Source: CAXBPY01 sp003455275
GTDB taxonomy: Bacteria; Bacteroidota; Bacteroidia; Chitinophagales; UBA10324
NCBI GenBank assembly: GCA_963977675.1
Contig: CAXBPY010000029.1
Location: forward strand, 1 to 35,522
Reading direction: 5' to 3'
DNA length: 35,522 bases
Shown: positions 25,924 through 32,887 of the stretch, one piece after another
Position numbering within the stretch: the first letter of the stretch is position 1
Layout: every line of letters starts with the position of its first letter
The notes under the pieces: generated by a model
The model's database searches: none
The model's input: only the letters and a program-made list of their open reading frames with translations
Told to the model about the DNA's origin: nothing
Made by a program: the position numbers and the translations under genes

Positions 25924-26925
25924 ATGCGGTTTTTTTGGTGCTTAATTTTTTTACTGATTATTAAAACAGTTTCAGCTCAGCCTGGAACAGGCAATTCAGA
26001 AGGAAACCATTTTTTTTCCGCTGAACTTTTTTCTGATACACTGAAAAAAAAATCAATCCTTGCTGCTTCTGATTCAATAAATAAATGCCGGGTTGCAATC
26101 GTGAGTGCTACATGGGCAACAACTTACGGAGGCGCATTAATCGGATTGAATGCTTTATGGTATAAAAATTATCCGCGCAGCAGTTTTCATTTCTTTAATG
26201 ACATTGGAGAGTGGAATCAGATTGATAAAGTCGGGCACACTTACACTGCTTATTTCGAAAGCCAATGGAGCACAAAGGCATTTCTATGGAGTGGAATGCA
26301 AAAGAAAAAAGCTTACATCCTCGGAGCGGTTACAGGTTTTTCTTTACAAACCACTCTCGAAATACTGGATGGGTTTTCAGCAGAGTGGGGGTTTAGTGTT
26401 GGAGATATTTCGGCCAACACAATTGGAAGCGCTATTAATATGACTCAAAATTTTTTATGGAATGAACAGAGAATACGAATGAAATTTTCTTCTTTCCCAG
26501 AACAATATCCCGCTGAATTGAAACAACGCGCTAGTGATTTGTATGGCTCCTCATTTCCCGAAAAAGTTATCAAAGATTATAATGGTCAGACTTATTGGCT
26601 CTCTGTAAATCCATCCATGTTTATGAAACGGGAAACTAAATTTCCAAAATGGCTGAATGTTGCGGTCGGTTATGGAGCTGATGGTATGTATGGCGGTTAT
26701 GAAAATATTGCTTATGATAGTAATGACATTTTAGTTTTTAACAGAACTGATATACCCCGAGCAAGACAATTTTATCTCTCTCCGGATATTTCTTTTAGCA
26801 GAATAAAAACTAACTCACATTTATTGAAAACAATTTTTGAAATGGTCGATGTGATAAAATTTCCTGCACCTTCATTAGAATATAATACAAACCGGCAAGT
26901 GAAATTTCACTGGATTTATTTTTGA
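25924..26925 (+). CDS. DUF2279 (YfiM-like) envelope protein
   Basis: 333 residues with a signal peptide ending near VSAQ. The central part matches my memory of the DUF2279/YfiM family: YGGALIGLNALWYKNYPRSS, FFNDIGEWNQIDKVGHTYTAY (Asp and His conserved), AYILGAVTGFSLQTTLEILDGFS, GFSVGDISANTIGS. Some members are predicted periplasmic or outer-membrane lipoproteins, but no lipobox Cys is seen here. A C-terminal strand-rich part (~225-333, LSPDISFSRIKTN) could be membrane-associated. Function unknown. Its ATG directly follows the repaired stop of the previous gene, so the two were probably translated in tandem. Confidence 0.75.
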   Translation: MRFFWCLIFLLIIKTVSAQPGTGNSEGNHFFSAELFSDTLKKKSILAASDSINKCRVAIVSATWATTYGGALIGLNALWYKNYPRSSFHFFNDIGEWNQIDKVGHTYTAYFESQWSTKAFLWSGMQKKKAYILGAVTGFSLQTTLEILDGFSAEWGFSVGDISANTIGSAINMTQNFLWNEQRIRMKFSSFPEQYPAELKQRASDLYGSSFPEKVIKDYNGQTYWLSVNPSMFMKRETKFPKWLNVAVGYGADGMYGGYENIAYDSNDILVFNRTDIPRARQFYLSPDISFSRIKTNSHLLKTIFEMVDVIKFPAPSLEYNTNRQVKFHWIYF

Positions 26926-26993
26926 ATTGCAAAAAAATAGAATCAATCGATAGAATTTTTCAAAGACCGCTGACCAAAAATTATTTTTAAAAT

Positions 26994-27731
26994 ATGAAAA
27001 ATATTTTTCTCTTTTTTTCCTTGACGCTGTTTTGCCTTTCTGCAAATGCACAAATGCCATCGGACTCTGTAAAGAAATCTTTGAACCTTGGTGTAAACAT
27101 GATTCACCTTGCTGATCATAAATATCTGGGTGAAGTCATCTTTGCGAGATACAGAATAGACCAACATGCATTTCGTATTTCACTCTACTCTGAATCGATC
27201 CGGAACAGTTTTTTTTTCGGCACCAGACCTATTCCATTTTCAATATCAACTTCTGACAGCAACATAATTCAGAATTATAATTATTTATATGAATCGCAGG
27301 GTGGGGCGTCGCTGAATTTCGAAGGGTTTGCTTTGCTGCGTAATAGTGATCATGCTGAATTTTATGGAGGAGTTGGAATTTACGGAGGAACTGTTCTTCA
27401 TAATGAAGGTCATAATAATGTGACCTATTTAAAAGATTCACTTGGAGTGTTTCAGTTCAATGATTCTTTATCACTCATCACATATATAGATAGCTCGAAA
27501 TCATTTAACGGAACTCAGTATGGCTTGATTCCTTACACGGGATTTATGTTTAACCCCAATGAAATAATCAGTATGGGAGTGGAGCTTTCACTTCCTGTTC
27601 TTTACAACAGCACTCTTACTCTTAATGAAATGAAAAAGAATAACAGTTTTTATTTTGATACAAGAATTTCCCTGCATCTGATATTAAATTTCGATTTGTT
27701 ATTTGAGCAATCGGAAGGGGAAATGAGGTAA
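26994..27731 (+). CDS. Hypothetical exported beta-rich protein, probably a small outer-membrane barrel
   Basis: 245 residues. A clear signal peptide (MKNIFLFFSLTLFCLSANAQ) is followed by alternating strands with aromatic ends: FARYRIDQHAFRISLYS, GGASLNFEGFALLRN, AEFYGGVGIYGGTVL, GLIPYTGFMFNPN, ISMGVELSLPVLYN, and a final LHLILNFDLLFEQ. The count of strand-like segments fits an 8-10-stranded outer-membrane barrel, but I do not recognise the family. It lies 68 bases after the DUF2279 gene on the same strand and converges with the FKBP gene four bases away. Function unknown. Confidence 0.6.
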   Translation: MKNIFLFFSLTLFCLSANAQMPSDSVKKSLNLGVNMIHLADHKYLGEVIFARYRIDQHAFRISLYSESIRNSFFFGTRPIPFSISTSDSNIIQNYNYLYESQGGASLNFEGFALLRNSDHAEFYGGVGIYGGTVLHNEGHNNVTYLKDSLGVFQFNDSLSLITYIDSSKSFNGTQYGLIPYTGFMFNPNEIISMGVELSLPVLYNSTLTLNEMKKNNSFYFDTRISLHLILNFDLLFEQSEGEMR

Positions 27732-27735
27732 AGAA

Positions 27736-28164
27736 CTAATTAATCTCCACCATTTCTATTTCAAAAATTAATTCTTTTCCTGCAAGCGGATGATTGGCAT
27801 CCAGCACAATAAAATCATCGCCGATTGATTCAACCACAACATTTATCGGATGACCATTTTGATCCCGTAGCTGTAACTGCATTCCGGGTTCCAGTTTCAT
27901 ATCATCGGGTACATTTGATTTTGGAAAATTTATAATTGCTGTTTCGTCCTTTTCACCATAAGCTTCGTGAGCAGGAATGTTTATGGTTTTCACTTCACCA
28001 ACTTCCATATCCAGAACGCCTTTGTCGAACCCCTTAATCATCATTCCGGCGCCAACTGTAAACTCAAGTGGTTCTCTTCCTTTTGATGAATCGAAAGTGC
28101 TTCCATCAGTCAGCTTGCCGTGATAATGAACTTTTACATTATCACCATTCTTTGCTTTTTTCAT
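27736..28164 (-). CDS. FKBP-type peptidyl-prolyl isomerase, SlyD-like
   Basis: 142 residues. Order: FKBP half VHYHGKLTDGSTFDSSKGREP, then LEFTVGAGMMIKGFDKGV, the insert-in-flap chaperone domain (~70-120: AHEAYGEKDE, FPKSNVPDDMKLEPGMQLQL), then the closing signature VLDANHPLAGKELIFEIEMV. It speeds proline isomerisation and acts as a folding chaperone in the cytoplasm; no signal peptide. Unlike E. coli SlyD it has no metal-binding His/Cys-rich tail. It is followed by a convergent gene four bases away and lies 27 bases after pabB, probably on the same transcript. Confidence 0.92.
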   Translation of the reverse strand: MKKAKNGDNVKVHYHGKLTDGSTFDSSKGREPLEFTVGAGMMIKGFDKGVLDMEVGEVKTINIPAHEAYGEKDETAIINFPKSNVPDDMKLEPGMQLQLRDQNGHPINVVVESIGDDFIVLDANHPLAGKELIFEIEMVEIN

Positions 28165-28191
28165 AATTAAATTTTTGCAAGGATAATGCGT

Positions 28192-29487
28192 CTACAGAAC
28201 ACTTTTTATTGCTTCTGCTTTTAACAAACACTCTTGATATTCCTCTTCTGGTTCAGAATCAATAGTGATGGCGCCGCCAGTGGCAAACGAGAGAAATTTT
28301 TTTTCTGCATCATACTGAATGCTTCTGATTACAACATTAAAATCCAAATCATTTTCAGGAGAAAAATATCCGACGCAACCACTATATAATCCACGACGAA
28401 AATTTTCCAACTCATCAATCAATTGCATCGCCCGAATTTTTGGAGCTCCGGTCATACTTCCCATTGGGAAAGCATTTTTTAATGCATCAGTGATTTTCAA
28501 TTCATCTTTCAATTCTCCGCATACGGTCGAAATCATTTGATGAACTTTTGGATAAGAATAAATTCCAAATAATTCTTCTACTTCGACACTGCCGGCTTTG
28601 CAACTTCTTGACAAATCATTTCGCACGAGGTCAACAATCATCACATTTTCTGCACGGTCTTTTGCACTCGTAAGTAAATCATTTTTCAGTTTCTCGTCTT
28701 CAGTTTTGTTTTCACTTCTTTTGATTGTTCCCTTAATGGGTTGTGATAAAAGCGTGGTATTGGTTTTCATCAAAAACCTTTCTGGTGAAGCACTGATCAG
28801 AAATTTGCTTCCATATTTTATGAAGCAAGAAAAAGGCGCCGGTGATTTTTCATTCAGTGACTGAAAAAGTTGAACCGGATCTGCAGAATAATTTTCGCAA
28901 TAAAACTCCTGGCAGAAATTTAATTCATAGACTTCCCCTTCTTTTATGTATTCTTTTATCTCATTGATTTTAGCGATATATTTTTCTTTAGTCAATCTGC
29001 TTTGAATGACTGCTTTTTTTTGTTTAATCTGAAATGGAATTTCAATATTATTTATCGCATCGAAAATCGATTCTTCATTATTATTTTCAGATTGAATAAC
29101 AATGTTTTTCCCATCAATGCGAATCAAAATTTCAGGAATGAAAAAATATATGGATGGAAACTCAATTGATAATTCATTCGTGGATTTCAACTTTTCAATT
29201 TCATTTTTTACATCATAAGTGATAAATCCGAATTTATACCCCTCATGTTCATGAATGTATTTTTCCAAAGTTGAAAAACAATTCGTATTTGTTTTCACCT
29301 CTGTTTTTTTTCCTGCTGCCAGAAGAAATTCTTCGCGGTGATGAAGATGGTTATTATAAAAATTGTTATCTAGAGCGCAAACTTGTTCAAATTGTTGCGC
29401 CCACTGAATTGCTTTCTTTTTAAAAAGCTGCAAGTTATGAACAAAAAAAGAAGCGGCAATTCCCTTATTAAAAGAATTGCCGCTCAT
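28192..29487 (-). CDS. pabB: Aminodeoxychorismate synthase component I
   Basis: Converts chorismate and amide nitrogen to 4-amino-4-deoxychorismate for folate. 431 residues; chorismate-binding domain from ~150. Motifs: KEYIKEGEVYELNFCQEF, ISASPERFL, SQPIKGTIKR (the PIKGT Lys marks PabB; TrpE has PIAGT), VDLVRNDLSR, GSMTGAPKIRAMQLIDELE, FATGGAITIDSEPEEEYQE. No glutaminase (PabA) gene is in the window. The first 14 codons form an 11-bp hairpin followed by TCTTTTTTT, so an alternative start is the TTG at 29433 just after it (LQLFKKKAIQWAQQF). I keep ATG 29487 because SFFVHNLQLF resembles the family's first strand. The product links to aroA/aroB. Confidence 0.9.
   Translation of the reverse strand: MSGNSFNKGIAASFFVHNLQLFKKKAIQWAQQFEQVCALDNNFYNNHLHHREEFLLAAGKKTEVKTNTNCFSTLEKYIHEHEGYKFGFITYDVKNEIEKLKSTNELSIEFPSIYFFIPEILIRIDGKNIVIQSENNNEESIFDAINNIEIPFQIKQKKAVIQSRLTKEKYIAKINEIKEYIKEGEVYELNFCQEFYCENYSADPVQLFQSLNEKSPAPFSCFIKYGSKFLISASPERFLMKTNTTLLSQPIKGTIKRSENKTEDEKLKNDLLTSAKDRAENVMIVDLVRNDLSRSCKAGSVEVEELFGIYSYPKVHQMISTVCGELKDELKITDALKNAFPMGSMTGAPKIRAMQLIDELENFRRGLYSGCVGYFSPENDLDFNVVIRSIQYDAEKKFLSFATGGAITIDSEPEEEYQECLLKAEAIKSVL
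29443..29484 (-). terminator. Terminator-like hairpin at the start of pabB
   Basis: On the minus strand, AGCGGCAATTC (29484-29474, up to one loop-end wobble) pairs with GAATTGCCGCT (29462-29452) over 11 bp around an 11-base loop, followed by TCTTTTTTTG. It starts at the base after the pabB ATG and lies 32 bases after the stop of the lysine-rich gene, so it may be that gene's terminator extending into pabB, or a regulatory leader element. Confidence 0.72.
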
Positions 29488-29515
29488 GTGTTTTAAGCAA
29501 AATTATTTGAGATGA

Positions 29516-29932
29516 TTAGTAATCATCATCGTCGCCGTCATCATCATCTTCGCCTTCGCTTCCGAAGCCATCGAGATTTCCAAAGTCTTCGTCCATCTCA
29601 ATATCATCAACAGGAACGGCTTCAACATCATCTATTTCATCATCCTCTTCTATCTCTTCAATTTCTTCCATCTCTTCTTCATCTTCCATATCATCATCGT
29701 CTTCATACAAGTCCTCATCATCCTGCTTCTTTTTATTCACAGGCTTGGCAGGTTTTACTGGCTTTGTTGGTTTAGCAGCCTTTGCAGCTACTTTCTTTTT
29801 CGGGTCTTTGTCTTCCTTTTTCTTTGATGGCTTAGCTGCAGGTTTTGACTTTTTTGCACTCGCTTTTTTTGCGGGCTTAGGTTTCGCAGCAGGTTTTTTT
29901 GTTGTTTTCTTTTTTGGAGCAGGTTTTTTCAT
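29516..29932 (-). CDS. Bipolar low-complexity protein: histone H1-like Lys/Ala/Pro N-half, Asp/Glu C-half
   Basis: 138 residues. Residues 1-71 are nearly all Lys, Ala and Pro in KKPA and AKPxK patterns resembling bacterial histone H1-like tails. Residues 72-138 are nearly all Asp and Glu (EDEEEMEEIEEIEE, DDDDGDDDDY). Net charge should be near neutral. No known globular domain, signal peptide or membrane segment. The basic half could bind nucleic acid, and the acidic half could compete for it or bind basic proteins; this is inference. The start ATG follows an A-rich stretch and is the only Met near the N-terminus. It lies between purA and pabB on the same strand and ends just before a strong terminator-like hairpin. 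Confidence 0.75.
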   Translation of the reverse strand: MKKPAPKKKTTKKPAAKPKPAKKASAKKSKPAAKPSKKKEDKDPKKKVAAKAAKPTKPVKPAKPVNKKKQDDEDLYEDDDDMEDEEEMEEIEEIEEDDEIDDVEAVPVDDIEMDEDFGNLDGFGSEGEDDDDGDDDDY

Positions 29933-30005
29933 TGGAGTTTCTGATGATTGTGCGGTAAAATTTGAAAGTGAATTTGAAAAATAAAAGCTTTTTAAAAAAA
30001 AAATT

Positions 30006-31289
30006 TTAGCGGGCTAATTGTTTATCCAAAGCTATCAATTGTTCGCGCCCCGGACCGGTAGAAAGCAGACTCACACGAACTCCGGTTTTTGATTCTATGT
30101 ATTCAATAAAATTTTGAAGAGCATCATTAAACTGGGAAGTGTTTTTCATCGAATCAATTTCGGAACCCCATCCGGTAAGGGTTTCATAATTAGGCAAACA
30201 ATCTTCATCGCATAAATCAAATGGAACCTGGCTCGTGGTTTCGCTGCTAACCGAATAGCTTTCACAAACTTTTATGTGACTAAAAATTTTAAGTACATCT
30301 GCCTTTGTTATGATTAAATCAGTTACACCATTTAAAAGTATTGTGTAATTGAGAGCAGGCAAATCAAGCCAACCGCATCGGCGTGCGCGCCCTGTAGTAG
30401 CTCCAAACTCATTTCCTTCTTTGCGCATCATTTCACCTGTTTCATCATTTAGTTCGGTCGGGAAAGGACCGCTGCCAACGCGTGTACAATAAGCTTTTGT
30501 AATTCCGAAAACCCTTCGAATTTGTTTTGGTGAAATTCCCAAACCTATACATGCACCTGCCGTAACTGTATTGGACGAAGTAACGAATGGATAGGTTCCG
30601 AAATCTATATCGAGCATAGAGCCTTGTGCTCCTTCTGCTAAAACATTTTTGCCTTCTGAAAGAATATTGTTGATGAAATATTCTCCGTCAACTAACTGAA
30701 ATGAACGCAAGCATTCAATACCATCAAAGAAATCTTTTTCCATTGAAGGAATATCATGCTTGTAATCATATTGCTTCAACAATTGCAAATGTTTTTCTAG
30801 AAGCTGATTGTACTTATCTCTAAAATTTTTCTTTTCAATATCGCCAATTCGCAAACCATTCCTTCCGGTTTTATCCATATATGCCGGCCCGATTCCTTTC
30901 AGTGTAGAACCAATTTTAGAAACTCCTTTTTGAGCTTCAGAAGCAGCATCAAGTGCACGATGAGATGGGAGGATCAAATGTGCCTTGCGTGAGATAAATA
31001 AAGTTTTGTTTACATTCAGACCAATAGCATTCAAACCTTCAATTTCTTTTTTAAAAGTAACAGGGTCAATCACAACGCCATTTCCAATCAGGTTCATGCA
31101 CTTTGGATTGAAAACACCAGAAGGTATTGTATGCAGAACAAATTTCTTTCCATCAATATTGAGTGTATGACCTGCATTGGGTCCGCCTTGAAACCGGGCA
31201 ATCAAATCATAATGCGGTGCGAGGTAGTCAACAATTTTTCCCTTGCCTTCATCGCCCCACTGTAAACCAAGCAATACATCAACAGCCAT
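30006..31289 (-). CDS. purA: Adenylosuccinate synthetase
   Basis: Joins IMP and aspartate with GTP to give adenylosuccinate in AMP synthesis. 427 residues, normal length. Motifs: LGLQWGDEGKGKIVDYL (GTP loop with catalytic Asp/His context), GGPNAGHTLN, GIGPAYMDKTGRNGLR, AEGAQGSMLDIDFGTYPFVTSSN, and TTGRARRCGWLDLPAL. All appear intact. It is divergent from the M16 peptidase gene across about 170 bases and is followed, after 73 bases, by the lysine-rich gene on the same strand. Confidence 0.97.
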   Translation of the reverse strand: MAVDVLLGLQWGDEGKGKIVDYLAPHYDLIARFQGGPNAGHTLNIDGKKFVLHTIPSGVFNPKCMNLIGNGVVIDPVTFKKEIEGLNAIGLNVNKTLFISRKAHLILPSHRALDAASEAQKGVSKIGSTLKGIGPAYMDKTGRNGLRIGDIEKKNFRDKYNQLLEKHLQLLKQYDYKHDIPSMEKDFFDGIECLRSFQLVDGEYFINNILSEGKNVLAEGAQGSMLDIDFGTYPFVTSSNTVTAGACIGLGISPKQIRRVFGITKAYCTRVGSGPFPTELNDETGEMMRKEGNEFGATTGRARRCGWLDLPALNYTILLNGVTDLIITKADVLKIFSHIKVCESYSVSSETTSQVPFDLCDEDCLPNYETLTGWGSEIDSMKNTSQFNDALQNFIEYIESKTGVRVSLLSTGPGREQLIALDKQLAR

Positions 31290-31461
31290 TCCTTAATATT
31301 TTTTATTAGATTTTTTTGAGCCGCCGAATGTAACTGGCAAACAGCAATTACCAATTGAGTACATTTAAGAATAAATAACAATTTTATGTCATGAAGATTT
31401 CGTGATTTATAAAATGAAATCTGCATATACATTTATCAAAAAAAATTCAGTCCTGTTTTTT
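31290..31461. promoter_or_regulatory. Divergent intergenic region, purA / M16 peptidase
   Basis: 172 AT-rich bases between two divergent starts must contain at least one promoter. TACATTTA occurs at 31360-31367 and again near 31431 on the plus strand, each one base from the -7 consensus TAnnTTTG, but no matching -33 element is clear. The in-frame ATG at 31402 lies in this stretch and is rejected as the start of the peptidase gene. Confidence 0.3.
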
Positions 31462-32805
31462 ATGAAAAGAAAATTTTTCTTCAAACTTTTCCTTTTTTCA
31501 TTCTTCACTTTTCACTTTACATTTTTTATTTCTGATGCTTCAGCATACGATTATCCGGTTGAAACAAAAACCCTAAGCAATGGATTAAAAATTATTGTGT
31601 GCGAAAAACCTGGGGGCACTGAAACAGAAGTGCAGTTGTGGTATCGCTGTGGAAGCAAGGATGAAACGGACGGTATTCGCGGCATGGCTCACATGTTTGA
31701 ACACATGATGTTTCGAGGTTCGAAAAATTATATGGGTGATGGTGATGTCTTTATCGATAGTATGGAATCAATTGGTGCTAACTGTAATGCTTATACCACT
31801 TTCGATCGCACGGTTTATCACGAAACCATTCCAAATGAGAAAATCGAAATGGTGCTGAAGATGGAAGCCGACAGAATGGAAAATTTAGTTCTCGATCAAA
31901 ACACACTTGATGTAGAGCGACAAGTAGTGGGAGAGGAGTTGCGAAACGGCATGAACAATTGGTTTCAGCGAATGCATTCCGATGTCTATGAGCATTTGTA
32001 TCCGACTGGTCATCCCTATCGCGTTGATGTGATTGGATACCTTGATCAGATTGTGAATTTCACTACACAGCAATGCCAGGATTTTTACGATAAGAATTAT
32101 GCACCGAACAATTGCACACTCATCATTGTAGGCGATGTGAAAGCTGAAGATGTGTTTGCACTCGCATCAAAAATTTTCGGAGGAATAAAAAAACAATTAC
32201 CTCCAACTGAAACTTCAGCAGCTTCTACATTGCTTGCTGATTCACTTCGCGGCTATGAATATTCAGTAGATTTTCCGGTGCAGATTTATGGGTACATGAT
32301 TCCGAAACCTCCAACATCTTCTCCTGATTTTTTTGCGTGGTTGTTTTTCAAAGACTTAATGTTCACTAATCCGAATTCAATTTTGCAAAAAGAAATTGTG
32401 CAGGATATGCAGGCGGCCTATCAGATTTCTGAAGCGAGTGACGACTGGAGCATTTACAGCAACTACTGCGAACTTTATTGCATCATGCAGGCAGCGCCTG
32501 GAAATGTGAAAGTGAAGAAGATGATTTCATCGCAAGTGCAGGAAGTGATTGAGGATGGAATGGACGAAACGCTGATGAAGAATTACATTGAGAGTTTAAA
32601 AGCGCAGCGTTTGCTGGGTATGTATCAAAATGATTTTATTGCCAATGAACTTGGAATGGCTGACCGCTACTTCGGGGATTACAATCAGTATAACCGTGTG
32701 ATTGACGAGTTTGAAAAAATTACTCCGGATCAATTACATGATGTGGTGGTGAAATATTTCTCTCCGGAAAATTTTAAAGTCATTAACATCAAACCAACTT
32801 TCTGA
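31462..32805 (+). CDS. M16 family zinc metallopeptidase, catalytic subunit
   Basis: 447 residues from the ATG at 31462, chosen over 31402 because it begins the signal peptide (MKRKFFFKLFLFSFF..., cut near SDASA). It has the inverted zinc motif HxxEH as His77-Met-Phe-Glu80-His81 (MAHMFEHMMFRGS) and the third ligand Glu in the conserved helix around VERQVVGEELRNG. It is the size of a two-domain M16B half. The second gene in the pair lacks the motif, so the two probably form a heterodimer. It acts in the periplasm or on the surface; substrate unknown. The signal-peptide DNA is a 7-nt TTTTCAC-type repeat. Confidence 0.92.
   Translation: MKRKFFFKLFLFSFFTFHFTFFISDASAYDYPVETKTLSNGLKIIVCEKPGGTETEVQLWYRCGSKDETDGIRGMAHMFEHMMFRGSKNYMGDGDVFIDSMESIGANCNAYTTFDRTVYHETIPNEKIEMVLKMEADRMENLVLDQNTLDVERQVVGEELRNGMNNWFQRMHSDVYEHLYPTGHPYRVDVIGYLDQIVNFTTQQCQDFYDKNYAPNNCTLIIVGDVKAEDVFALASKIFGGIKKQLPPTETSAASTLLADSLRGYEYSVDFPVQIYGYMIPKPPTSSPDFFAWLFFKDLMFTNPNSILQKEIVQDMQAAYQISEASDDWSIYSNYCELYCIMQAAPGNVKVKKMISSQVQEVIEDGMDETLMKNYIESLKAQRLLGMYQNDFIANELGMADRYFGDYNQYNRVIDEFEKITPDQLHDVVVKYFSPENFKVINIKPTF
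31495..31530. repeat. 7-nt TTTTCAC-type repeat encoding the first M16 signal peptide
   Basis: The CA step occurs at 31499, 31506, 31513 and 31520, exactly 7 bases apart, in TTCTTCAC/TTTTCAC/TTTACAT-like units. It encodes the hydrophobic core FFTFHFTFF. Confidence 0.6.
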
Positions 32806-32819
32806 TTTTGAGCAAAGCG

Positions 32820-32857
32820 AAATCCCGATACATTGGGATGGAGATTTGATAATTTGA
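32820..32857. repeat. Small palindrome and 8-base direct repeat in the M16 pair spacer
   Basis: ATCCC and GGGAT (about 32822-32839) form a short inverted repeat with an 8-base loop. Next to it ATTTGATA is present twice in direct tandem. It lies in the 82-base spacer between the two M16 genes; too short for a terminator and without a T-run. Confidence 0.35.
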
Positions 32858-32887
32858 TAATTGAATTCTTCTCTTAAAAAATTTGAT

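Noticed and set aside
28192..29487. Anthranilate synthase component I (TrpE)
   Set aside because: The PIKGT motif with Lys is typical of PabB, whereas TrpE has Ala at that place, and no trp genes are near.
29512..29984. Plus-strand ORFs rich in His/Leu or Phe/Gly opposite the Lys/Asp-rich gene
   Set aside because: They are the antisense image of low-complexity codons of the minus-strand gene.
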